Shown: positions 11,430 through 21,999 of the stretch, in pieces
How positions within the stretch are numbered: position 1 is the first letter of the stretch
Layout: every line of letters begins with the position of its first letter
Assembly (NCBI GenBank): GCA_958298945.1
Contig: OY282606.1
Location: 75,069,622 to 75,133,621, forward strand
DNA: 64,000 nt
Direction: 5' to 3'
Source of the DNA: Atherix ibis
Taxonomy: Eukaryota; Arthropoda; Insecta; Diptera; Athericidae
The notes under the pieces: model-generated
Seen by the model: only the letters and a program-made list of their open reading frames with translations
Told to the model about the DNA's origin: nothing
The model's database searches: none
Program-made: the position numbers and the translations under genes

Positions 11430-11690
11430 AAATAATTGATAAAAAATATTAACATCTCAAGGGCATCTAAAGAGGGGACCAAAATATCAACGTTTTGAAA
11501 TTTCCACCACAGTTTCCATAGCTTAAGACCATTGAACACACCGAATTTCTAGGCGATCTTAATAAGAAGAGTAGGGAAAAATAACGAAGATCTTTTTGAA
11601 GAAATACAAACTGAATGGAAAAATATTTCTGAACACGTGCTTTTGTAATAAAAAATAAAGGCTACGCTATAAAATATTAGTGTTTCATAT
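11430..11690 (+). pseudogene. Tc1-like transposase C-terminal relic
   Basis: Plus-strand residues SLRPLNTPNF-stop-AIL follow the Tc1 block SPDLNPIEHxWAxL that carries the last catalytic residue. They run on into RRVGKNNEDLFEEIQ and TEWKNIS, then in another frame VIKNKGYAIKY. This is the order of the Tc1 tail (…EDLFEAIQxEWxxIP…AVIKxxGxxTKY), with the SMPRR block deleted. Upstream parts are not recognisable. Confidence 0.6.
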
Positions 11691-11747
11691 GAATTAGTAA
11701 TATATACAGAAAAGTAATGACCTTTTTTGAATAAGTATTTATTATTT

Positions 11748-11933
11748 TTATTTATCAATGTTATTTGCTTCAAAATTAATCTCCTGAGCAGTTAAAAATT
11801 TAATATTAACCATTTGTATGATCTCACAAAGTTTTTGATGTTGAAGATCTCTCTGAGCGATGTTTGTCTTCCACCGTTTCTTGGATGCTGAAAAACTTAT
11901 GCTTTTAAGGAATTTTCCCCATAAGTAAGTCAA
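11748..11933 (-). pseudogene. Mariner N-terminal scrap
   Basis: In two minus-strand frames the sequence gives EDKHRSERSSTSKT, like the mariner linker ED-xRSGRPSTSKTDEN, and KFLTAQEINFEANNI, like the second helix-turn-helix (RLTVREIAEEANIS). No ends are visible. It sits back to back with the Tc1-like tail. Confidence 0.45.
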
Positions 11934-11934
11934 A

Positions 11935-14175
11935 TTTGCAAATTCACCTAAATTTCACAATACTTTATAGGGTCGCGTATAAACCAGGCAAGGTTGAAAC
12001 TTGTACCCGATGTCTAGGAGATACTAACCAATAATTTATCAGGACACGAAGTCAACCATGCTGTCCGATCGCTTTCAGTGATAATATCTCCCATCTCGTA
12101 ATAGGATAAAATAACCATAGGTAAAATTATCTTGAATTTAGATAACCTAAAGTTGTTCCAAATAAGTAATGAAATTTGATTTTATTATAGGAAATATGAA
12201 AATATATCGAAATAAGTACACAAGAGACTATAACGTATCATTTAAGAATCAATATATTAATGAGCATTTAATTAAATGTTGAATTTTCCCAATTGAGAAT
12301 AGTGGAACTGGAACTGAATTTAAAATATATTTACAAAATTTTCCTTTTTAACATTATAAAATACTATATGTGCTTAAATGTATGGGTTTTTCTTCAAATA
12401 TATTTATTATTTTTTTTAAAAATTGATAGGAATAAAAATAATTTCATTATGTTCTTATTCAGAAGAATAAATCTAGCTCCAAAATATTTTGATTTGAAGA
12501 ACGTAGAAAAATAGTTTAATGATTGAATTTTTAAAATATTTGCTCAACATAGAGGTCGAAAAAAAAAAACTAAAAATAATTCCAAATCAACCTTTTTCAT
12601 TATTAATGTTAACATAACTCTAAGATCATAAGTATTTGTAAGTTCTAAAAGCCTACAGCATCTTTGGGATGTTTTCAATAATTGCATACATTACTGTATA
12701 TTTTAACTTACAAATACGAATAGGCATAATTCTAAGAAATCAACCCTTTTTATTAAAATATTCATTCGAAATATGTATACAGACAAAATATGTGTATATT
12801 CTCACAAATATATGTACATTATTTGAGCTAATATAAATTTTGGTAACGATAAATATTTAGTATTGTAGAAGTACACATTTGTTAAAAGGATTCAATAAAA
12901 TTTCACGTTCGAATCATGCTCAGATTCATTTCTTATCAAACCAGTACGTATCTATTCTCCAAAATATTTTCTATTTAATATATATTTAGTATACATACAT
13001 GTATACGTTAAATATAATACCAAAAAATACAGTCATAATATTATAGTAGACGCATACATATAGCTATTTGCATTATATTTACGTGTACGAAAATTGTGGA
13101 TTTACTTTATTAAAGAAAGCATATGTTCAGATAGTATAAGATTCAACCACTAAGATTATATTGAAATTTCCATTCAAAAATTTTAATAGCAATACACAAT
13201 CAGCTATTTATACACCTACTAAATGAATTCAATCTAACCCACGGTAAGATATAATTAATTAAATGGGTTTGTTGTCGATGTTGGATTTAGTATAAATCAA
13301 ATTTTAATGTCGATCTTATTAAAGGGAGGATGTTCTAAAATTAACGAAATTTCAATTTTGAAATCGAATTTAGAAAGAACAACTAGCGCACGAATAAAAT
13401 TCCATCAGACAAATAAGGGGTGTCAATTAAGTTTTCCAGTTTTACGTTTCAATAAAGATATTTCCAAAATATCTTAATATCATCTACAAGTAGCCTAGCT
13501 ATCGGTTCCACCTTCACCTGTAGATTGAACACACAAACATACTTCAAAAATCTGTCTCTCTTTGTATAAATGCTTGCACAGATTTGTGTACGTATCTATC
13601 TATTCTAACTATGGATCTATGAATACAAGTATGTGTATACACGGTTTTGTGGAGAATGTTTAGTTATTAAAAACAACTGCTTGAGATGCCAGAATTTTGT
13701 TTGCTTATTCCATGAAAATTTTAATGAGACTTCGGAATTAGCAAATGCTGTAAGAAATTATAAATTTTTATAAGCTTAGTTTGTGTTTGTCTTGCAAAAA
13801 TAATGATCTTTTTGGCATATTCTATCCATGTATTTAGATATGCAAATTTTCTTTATAGAAGACTAGATTTCAAAATAATCAATTAACAAAAATTGCATAA
13901 TAAATATAAAAGAATAAATAATACTACAAAACAATTTTCTTAAAATATTTGGATTAACTTCAAATTTTGTTAATTTATTTTTATTCAGATTTTATTATCA
14001 TATAAATAAATATGAGACGTTAAGAATCTAAAATTCATTTTTTTTCTCTTTATTTATTATAATAATTAATTTTAGATTACACATTTTTCATGACTGTTTT
14101 TTTTAAATACACGTATATTAATTAGTTTTGTTTATATTATCGAAAATAGACAATACTATGAGTATATCAAATGAT
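11935..14175. other. AT-rich sequence without recognisable feature
   Basis: A 73-codon frame at 12293-12514 is hydrophobic and A/T driven and is not family-like. No repeats with clear boundaries were seen. Confidence 0.45.
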
Positions 14176-14179
14176 ACGT

Positions 14180-14570
14180 ACACTCCGTTTATTAGACCAG
14201 AACGTTTCTGTGACAATTCTAAGAGATACCTGAAGTCCATTATGGAGTCTTGAGGTTAAAAAATCACACTGGGATAATTCCCAGTCCATGAATCAGTCCA
14301 AAAAATGCATCACCTTTCCTAAGGACACGGCGTTAGAAGCCCTGAAACTTAACAAACCACACCTAAGGCTTCTCAGCAGCCTCCTCAATGGGCGGGCATT
14401 ATCTCTTAGATATTATTCTAAATAAAATGGGCCAATCAGACACGAATATCAGTCGTTTTTGTTCTGACGATGACGGAACGCCGGCATCTTGGTTTAGGAT
14501 TCATTAATCCCTACGAGATTCTTAGGGTGCTTGCCAATATGATATTCAGGTTCACTAAAAGTCTCAAAAA
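14180..14570 (+). pseudogene. LINE ORF2 tail relic (RNase H-bearing type)
   Basis: Plus-strand frames give LKLNKPHLRLLSSLLNGRAL, then KMGQSDTNISRFCSDDDGTP. This is the region downstream of RNase H in I- and R1-like LINEs, where a leucine-rich LLTGH block precedes a histidine/cysteine motif (GxxxxxxCRxCxxxxET). Stops and frameshifts abound. The segment is richer in G+C than its surroundings. Confidence 0.55.
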
Positions 14571-14795
14571 TACTATTATTTAAATTAGGATTATTCACCA
14601 CAAAAGACATTATTGGTAGAGGTCTCTATTACATTACATTAATAATACATATGCTTTGAAATTTTTAGCCCTCCATTACAAAATACATAAAAAATATTTT
14701 TTTTATGCATACTTAGCTGGACCCCATGCAATACTTCTTGCTCTAATTTTATTTTAAAATAATTAATACAAAATGTGTCTGAAATGTTTCCAATT

Positions 14796-15119
14796 TCAGT
14801 TCAGTTTTCTAAAAAAAAAGATATAATATTTTAAAAAAGATATAATAATAAAGCTCATATTCAGATCACGATATATACTATTATTACGAACATAAAAGGG
14901 GGCATCTACAATTTTACAGATGATTTTGGAATGTAAATACGTATAAATGGGTTTTAAAAGTCCGTTTTGTATTAAAACTTTACTATTTAGTGTTAGTTTT
15001 AAACTGTTGCCCAGTAATCTGAGTAGTTGTAGAAAACGTGTGTTGAACGAGAAATTCCCCTTCCATTTTGAAACTAGGTCAAATCGGAGAGATGGGATGG
15101 TTTTTGTATACTGAATCAA
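14796..15119 (-). pseudogene. Jockey-like LINE RT C-terminal fragment
   Basis: A 107-codon open frame on the minus strand contains FLQLLRLLGNSLKLTLNSKV, then GLLKPIYTY and IVDAPFYVRNNSIYRDLNM. These are the thumb and C-terminal signatures of jockey-type reverse transcriptases (QLRWLLGRxSKLSLxNKLL…LKPIWTYG…IVDAPWYVRN). The piece between PIYTY and HSKII is shortened by a deletion. No catalytic residues are included. Confidence 0.75.
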
Positions 15120-15364
15120 ACTTGTAATTATAAAATGACCAGTTCAAAATTTCAAGAGTAAATCGGGCCGATAAGTCATTGATAAATGCAAAAAATATAC
15201 CATAGCTCATATCGGCAAATCAATATTCTTAATATCATTTGCCATTCTTAAAAATAATATACACAAAATTGTACAGATATCTATTCATTTGTTTAGTTTT
15301 GACAACCATTGAAAGCGGACAATGTTTCTGTTTTTTAACTAACATAGAAAAAAACAAAATTCTT

Positions 15365-15488
15365 GTTGTAATAAAATACTATTTAAACATAAAATAATAA
15401 TATCTAAAACCAAAACCAAGCTTGAAAAGTTGTAATAAAATACTATTTAAACATAAAATAATAATATCTAAAACCAAAACCAAGCTTG
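15365..15488. repeat. Tandem duplication, 64-bp period x 2
   Basis: Sixty bases beginning GTTGTAATAAAATACTATTT recur identically after a 4-base AAAA spacer. Identity suggests a recent event. Confidence 0.9.
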
Positions 15489-15539
15489 ATATTATTATAC
15501 GCGCACTCCTCACCATCGCATGGTATGAATCAGAAGTAG

Positions 15540-16430
15540 TTTACTAAATTTCGTTGTGGTGGTCGTACGTGTTCAAATGATACTGAGCAGCCCCCTTATT
15601 GGACGTCCAATTTAGGTCGCCACTGAAGAAATGATTAATAAAATCCACGATATCGGTTTAAAGACCCTCGAGTAAAAGTATATGAGATAGCTGCCATGGT
15701 ATACATCTCAAAAGAACGTGTAGTCAACATCTTATATAAAATTTTAGGTAAAATAGCTATCGGCAATATGGCTGCCGCATTTTGTAACGTGTTCGTGTAA
15801 CGAATTCAATTGAGTATTTGGACATTTTAAGCATAGTCGAAATTAATTTTTTCGTTGATTTATACCTAATAATAAAACATGGATTCGCCATTATACACCA
15901 GCAACCAAAACTCAGTCAAAACTATTGACCTCTACTAGGAAAAGTACATCAAAGACCATAAAAATGGTTCTATCGACATCAAAGGTTATGTCTGCTATTT
16001 TCTGACATGCACATGGTATAATCTTCATCGACTATATTGGAAAAGGAAAACCGATAATAGGACAGTGTTATACAGCATTATACGTATTAGACCAGTTGAA
16101 TAATGAAATCAGGACATAACGACAGCATTTGGAAAAATCTTTTGTTCCATCTTGACAACGCACCTGCACATTTATTGGCAATGAATTGTATTCATTAGAT
16201 TTGGCTCCTTGCAACTTTTTCCTGTTTCCAAAAAATGGTTTGGTGGAAAGAAATTTCCGTACAGTTCCAAAGTTATACCCGAAACTGAGGACTACTTTGC
16301 AGAGTTTGGCTAATCATACTACACATATACGGATAGGATAGTATAAACAAATTTTAATATTGTTGGATGAAGTGTATCAAGCTAAAAAAGACCAAAGCTA
16401 GAAAAGGTATTCGTATTATTAAATAAATAG
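15540..16430 (+). pseudogene. Eroded mariner transposase
   Basis: Plus-strand frames give MINKIHD, then KVYEIAAMV-like and ILYKILG-like helix-turn-helix remnants. They continue with VDLYLIIKHGFAIIHQQP, the first catalytic block in decayed form (VDxTWIHHYTP). FHLDNAPAHLLAMN follows, carrying the second catalytic aspartate at 16155, then SLDLAPCNFFLFPK-like with the third aspartate changed to asparagine. Many stops and shifts are present. It resembles the family at 5754-7022. No terminal repeats were found. Confidence 0.7.
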
Positions 16431-16439
16431 TACTTTTAA

Positions 16440-17700
16440 CTCAATAATTTTTGTTGTTTATTTTTTTTAAAGCAACTTAATTAATTTTTTACTATGAACT
16501 AGTTGATTATTGAAAAAGTTTCTAAATTCTACTCATAAAATAGTACAGTTTATACCAAAACAGACATTAAGTAGAAAAAACCAGAGTTAGAATTTCAATT
16601 TGCACATTTTTGTAACTTTAGGTGGTAAGTAGCTATTCCACTTAAATTACTCAAGAATGGCGCATTTATGGTTAGCTCGAACAACTAATTACCATTCCAT
16701 ATACATTGTGTTAGAATAACACATAACCTATGAATTCGAAACCATTCCTATTTGATATTGTGTGCTGTATTTACATTCACATCTTTGAAATTCGAAGTTT
16801 AGGAAAAATAAAATGAGCTTTTTATTATGTTGTGTAGGATTTTAATTTCCCGAAAGGTCGCACATTTACTTGTTTTTTTTCGTTCTACCAATTAAATTGA
16901 AAATTATACTTAAAATTTGAAGTTATTTGTAGGCATAAAATACACACAATGTTATTTAATAAACACTGAGGGTTGGGTTCAAAATAGTGTACGTTAAGTA
17001 TTTAGGGAGTGTTAGGGCACTTACAAGCCCATATAAACAGTAAAACTTTCTGAATTTCCCTTTTATTGATTAATGTTTTTTTTTTAACTAAAATCAAATA
17101 AAAAAAGTTTTATCACAAATAGACAATAATTATGTATACTTTTGTATGTATGTATGTACTTATTAACTAGTTTAACAGCACATATTACAGTGGTGTTTAA
17201 GCAACAATGACAGTTTCTCAACAATCGATTACTATACGATAGCTAAAGGCCATTTAATGATAGTTAAACACACCTTTGACTATGTTACCATCCAGGATAG
17301 AAAAAAGATGGTGTATATAAGCGGCTATGCCTTGATAGCTTGGTGTCAACCATTATTGTATTGAATCCTAATAGTCCTTTATTTCACAATACCTTGGTTA
17401 TAACATTGCATAAACAACTTGTTATACGAACCCTATATGCATTGAACGTACCTTTCTTCAAATTATGGTGAAATTGGTTTCTTTTATCCACAACTATTTA
17501 TATATTTAAAATATAAGATTTTAAATAACAAAGATTTTAAATAATATTAAAAATAGGAAAAATGAGTAAGCATCTATTGATGCCTCTCTACCTCACGGGA
17601 TTTGTTTTAAATTCTTAAAAGAGACAGAGAGTATGTTTTTTGGAAGCGTATATGAAAATATTTATCTAAAAAGTGGATTATAATAGAAGGACAGATGAGA
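16440..17700. other. AT-rich sequence; weak promoter-like site only
   Basis: Apart from the promoter-like site at 17314, nothing could be recognised. No open frame of note follows that site. Confidence 0.45.
17314..17350 (+). promoter_or_regulatory. Promoter-like TATA and initiator pair
   Basis: TATATAAG at 17314 lies about 32 bases before TCAACC at 17346-17351, the spacing and form of an insect TATA-plus-initiator core promoter. In this A/T-rich DNA a TATA match is cheap, and no gene follows. It may be chance or a relic. Confidence 0.2.
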
Positions 17701-17706
17701 GTGAAA

Positions 17707-17747
17707 TTTTTTATAACGAGTAGCATTTTCACTCTCGTTATAAAAAA
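17707..17747. repeat. 14-bp perfect hairpin
   Basis: TTTTTTATAACGAG at 17707-17720 pairs perfectly with 17734-17747 around a 13-base loop. It lies about 150 bp outside the Tc1 relic and could be part of that element's end. Confidence 0.7.
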
Positions 17748-17899
17748 ATGTTTGGTTGGAGTGTAAAGTTAAATAAAACTTCGAAATAAAAATGAACAAG
17801 AGAAATAGATATTTATTTTTTTAAACTATATTAATTTTGATTTTAAAAATTAAAAAATTATACACTAAATATTGTCAAATTAAAAATACAGTATAAAAA

Positions 17900-18540
17900 A
17901 AATTCTCAAATTGCATTTGCGTCGAAAAAACCTCTTTCGTGTTTGAGGACAGCTTGTACGATTCTAGGCAGCGGTTGATCAGGTTTTTTATTATATCCTT
18001 TGAAATACTATTTCGGCATTGCAAAAGCATCCTCTACTAGTCTTCCTTCGATAATGGACAGAACTCTAGCACCATTCTGTCTAGCTCATCCCATAAGCCT
18101 TCTATGGAGTTGAGATCGGCTGATTGTGATGGCCATGTCATATTTTACACAATACCTTCTTGTTTTTATTTTTTTGAAGACATTCATCGATTAATCGAAT
18201 TTCTGAAAGAAGAGCATTTGTCTCTAAAAAAAACTAAGATACTGCTCTCTTTTTTAAATTTTATCAATCCGAAAAGAGCCTCCTACTCCAACCCGAAACT
18301 ATAATCAAGCCACCACCATGCTTGATGGTTGCCACCAAAGCTTCCGGCAGCATTTTTTCTCTATCACTCCGACACACGTAGATTTATCTTTTGGGCCCAA
18401 AGAACTGAAACCTTGAATCATCCGTCTAAAGTACATTTTGAAGTCTTCAGCAGTCCAGTTTTGATGGAACGAAATACAATCCAATTTTTTTTCTTTTGGG
18501 GCATGTTTAAAGAAAGACTTAAATTCTAGTTCTTTTCCAG
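17900..18540 (-). pseudogene. Tc1-like transposase relic
   Basis: On the minus strand the sequence reads QNWTAEDFK and SLGPKDKSTCV, then WPSQSADLNSIEGLWDELDR around 18060-18130. The last is the Tc1 signature WPxQSPDLNPIENLWxELxR with the final catalytic position. NSISKDIIKNLI and EVFSTQMQF follow, matching the family tail. The central sheet with the second aspartate (QDNAPxHT) is missing or unreadable. Two stops interrupt after CPLSKED. Confidence 0.75.
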
Positions 18541-18559
18541 TTCAGCTTCAACCTTTTCT

Positions 18560-18940
18560 TTTTTTTGAAATTTAGACCAACAATTTTTATTATTAAGATT
18601 CAATTTTTCGCCACTCCAAATTTTTTTTACCTTAACACGATTCCTGTTCCGTTTTCACTCGGTCTGAATTTTTTTTTTAAATATTTTTTTTCCTAAATTT
18701 ACTTCATAATTGTTATGATATCTTTTCCTCTCTGTTTCCCCTTCCTAGAAAAGGTAACATTTCTGGTTTCTCCAATTTTTATGTGGTCAGCATGATTTTT
18801 TTTCCAATGTGAGCGTTAGGCTTATTACATTGCCAACCATCAAACAAAACCCCTCCCCAACCCAGCATTTCCAAAATTTCCTTAATGCTAGCAACAAAGC
18901 ATGCGACAGCAATGTTAAGGTTTTTTCTGAGTACGGTCGT
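18560..18940. repeat. Unclassified dispersed repeat, copy 1
   Basis: Shares a series of matching blocks with 35180-35560: TTTTTATGTGG, a CATTGC…CCCCTCCC tract, GCTAGC…ACAA and CAATGTTAAGG. They occur in the same order and spacing, so the two are copies of one element. It adjoins the N-terminal side of the Tc1 relic, but it is not clear that it belongs to it. No protein family was recognised. Confidence 0.55.
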
Positions 18941-20830
18941 AATTGGCCGTACTGCTGTTGAACTTAAGGTTCATTAATTCCAAATTTTCTTATCTTCGTT
19001 CATCCTAGTCCAGCACCCAGAAAATATTTCCATATTTCCGAATTTCCGAATATTATACCATTACGCATTTTTCAAACTTAAAATTTTCATTACTAATTAT
19101 CATCATAATTTTTATTTTTATTTTGTAAAATATTTAATTTTGAATAGAAAAAAAAATTAAAGATATTTTTGGTGACATTGGTTTTGAAATGGAAATTCCT
19201 AGCATTACGACAACTCAGAACTATTAGGAAATTCCTAGCACCACTAACGCTTAATTTTATTTCATTTAATAAAGTTAGTAGCCAAAATTACTATTACAGA
19301 ATATAAATTTTCATCAAATATTAATAAATAAAAATAATTTTTGGCTATATACAACTTTATTTATTTAATAATATTATAAAAGCTTACTTTCATTAACATA
19401 ATTGATTTAAAAATTATTTAAAATTGGAAGGAATTATTTAGTATCAGCAGATATCAAATGGTTTTAAAAATTGTTCAAATAACAATGCAACCAATGCACC
19501 TGAGTATACGTAACAAATTAATTCTAACCAATTCAAAGAACATTTTTGATATGAAAATTACGAGTATATTTGCCATAATATTAAATTAGAAAATAGTCAC
19601 CATGGACCAATGTTTTTATGATGGGCAATTGAAAATAAACATTTTATAGATCGCTAATTATCAGCAATGCATAATTAATTTAGCTTCCCATAAATGTTAT
19701 ATTATTGTTACATGTTTATGTGTGCCTACCTACATAAGCATCGTTACTTAACAAAGTGTACTCTACTAAATTATCGACAAATTTAATAAATTAACAATGC
19801 AAACATGTAAAACATTAAACTGTCACACAATAACTTTGTAAAAACTGATTGTTACGACGATACCACTTTATATTAGATTAAAATTACAGTTCATAAAATA
19901 GTCAACTTTATACTCGTATTTACACCAAACTTTGATTATAATTTCATCAAATAGTAATAAAACCGATTTTAACTATGACTACATATTCGTATACATTTTA
20001 TGTTGTATACACTTATGAAGCCTTAAGGCAAATGTATCTGACAAAGCAATTATAATTATTTATTTAGTTAAAGTATTATTTACTAATTAAGTGTTAAACT
20101 AAAGTTTTTACCAGAAACATTAGTTATTATTTTAAACTGTTAATCTAAATTATTCAATTATTGTATTTATTTTTCTAAATTTTTTCCTCATTATAAATTT
20201 ATTTTTACAATAGGACTTGGATAAAAATAATTTTTTAGAAGTGCTATTTTAAAAATAAATTTATAATTATACAGAAAAAATTCATAAAATTTATACAGAA
20301 AAGTATGTCAAAAAAGTAATAATTTTGATGCTTTTTTTATCTTGGGGAACACGTACTAAATTCGGACGAGAAATCATGTTCATTCATTTGATTGTCTTTC
20401 TGTTCAATCATTAGGTTTTTCTCCATCATCTTGGCACATAACATTCTCATGCCCAAAAGTTGAGTCAAAATCTGATCAGCTTTAATATATTGACAGTTTG
20501 ACTCGAAAAAAAAAGCCACGAAAGCCTTCACTCGATCAGTTTCAATATTAATCGACGGTTTGACGTCAAAAAAACATCAAAAAAACTCTCATAGACTACG
20601 AGGCTCACACCGCAAATTTCGGAAAAATTAAAACAAAGTCCCATTGTATTAATGTTATTTATTTATAATTAATATTATTTAAGTGTTCTTTCTACTTTTA
20701 AAATGGTATTGCCAGGACGTATATTTTCGTTAATTTTATAATGATTAGAGTATAAGAAACATCATTGTGTCACGTAACGCGCCTGTTTATTCAATAATAT
20801 TTTGCATAGTATCGATATTTATGCAAAAAA
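18940..20830. other. AT-rich sequence without recognisable feature
   Basis: A 64-codon minus-strand frame at 20337-20531 has no family-like motif. No other structure was seen. Confidence 0.45.
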
Positions 20831-20835
20831 AATAT

Positions 20836-21147
20836 GTTTCCGATAAAGCACTGTCACCATAGGCCTCCATCGAAACATATATAACACCATATGCGGTTCG
20901 GCAGCCGATTTCTTCAAATTGAAGCAGAAAAGTAGAGCTTTCCGCATATGCTCTCTTTCTGGCACAAAACTAGACTTGATTACCAAAGGAAAAATGTATG
21001 TTGTTGTACGAAATTGCTGGCAATGTGCACTGATTAATGTTGGCAGAAGTCAAACTCATAAAAAAAAGTATGTTGTGTCTATGGTAGCCTAATACGCTCA
21101 CTCACATCAACTTTTACCAAACAGCGGATTTAAGCTTATACACCTGG
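20836..21147 (-). mobile_element. Detached 5' end of Mos1-like mariner
   Basis: About 312 bp closely matching 26012-26314 of the mariner at 25 kb. It includes the right terminal repeat (complement of CCAGGTGTATAAGCTTAAAT) followed by TA at 21148. It holds the 5' untranslated part and about 35 N-terminal transposase codons (SSFVPEREHMRK, LLFCFNLKKSAAE). The start ATG is changed to AAG, and a short insertion near 20870 breaks the frame. The other three-quarters of the element is absent, so it is a truncated copy. Confidence 0.85.
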
Positions 21148-21199
21148 TAAGCTTTTTTTATAATAAGGGGAAAAGACAAAAGTGTCTTATTTGGTCATA

Positions 21200-21995
21200 C
21201 TTCTATTTGCATACACATGCCTGCGCTGACCTCTCTCCACTCAAAATTGAGGGCAGCAAAAGACAACATGCTTCACAATTCCCACCAATCGAATACGATT
21301 TTAGTAAGACCGAAAGAGAAATTTATTTCACCAGACTCTTCGTGGACCCACCATGGATTTATTATGCGGATCTAACGATGAATCCACCTACCATTGGAAG
21401 CAACATTTCAACGGCTCTGTCATAGTTGTTTAAATTCCTTCGTTTATTCATCAAAATCTTTGCATTACGCAACCGCGCATCTCCAACATCTCCAGCGGTA
21501 CAGTCTTTTCCTTTCTTGCGCCAGGATTTGGATCGGTATCACACCGGCCGCTGCATATGTCATATGACATTGTGCATACCACCATCCTACCTCTACTACG
21601 CTCTCGTAGTAAATTGACAAAACCTTACATCTGCAGGTTCTTCGATTATGAAAATCCGCTAAAATCGGTGCAGCATAAAGCAAGATAAATCTTATATGCT
21701 CATTTATTACGCTCGCCAACAACGTTCCTGCATTTACGCTCGCCAACAATGTTCGCTGTTAGTTCTCCGAAGTATATTAGGTGGTGCTTTAACTAAAACC
21801 TGCAGAGAAGATCCCAAGGTAGCCTTATGCTTAGATGGTGCTTTAACAGGTACTGAAGTGATGGTATCGAAGTAGTTGTATGCTTGCCAATAGTTATACC
21901 ACCGACTCCGTTTTATAGTCTGTAAAAAAAATAACCACTGTAAGAATCCAATAAAGAACAGTAACAATGGTCCCATTGCAGATCTGTGCAACTCC
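21200..21995 (-). pseudogene. R1-like LINE ORF2 C-terminal relic
   Basis: A G+C-richer island. Minus-strand frames give NILRRTNSEHCWRA, then IRFILLYAAPILADFHNRRT and GVIPIQILAQERKRLYRW. These follow the R1/Loa pattern SVLLYAAPxWAD…AGVxPIxLLAxERxxLY. In other frames NVASNGRWIHR and HEESGEINFSFGLTKIV follow, matching the post-RT block (W…GRWTxxLIP…HGEINFxLTQxLSGHG). A 25-bp tandem duplication at about 21706-21755 (TTACGCTCGCCAACAA) lies in the reading direction. Stops and shifts show it is dead. Confidence 0.65.
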
Positions 21996-21999
21996 TGAA

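Larger units (their letters stand above)
8940..11430. other. AT-rich sequence with short tandem duplications
   Basis: No coding signal was recognised. Two recent-looking direct duplications lie inside: 23 bp twice at 9433-9478 and 29 bp twice at 10552-10609. Confidence 0.45.

Noticed and set aside
18560..18940. Assignment of the dispersed repeat to a hAT transposase because of a minus-strand LFDGW motif
   Set aside because: The motif is five residues long, lies among stops and is not matched in the second copy.
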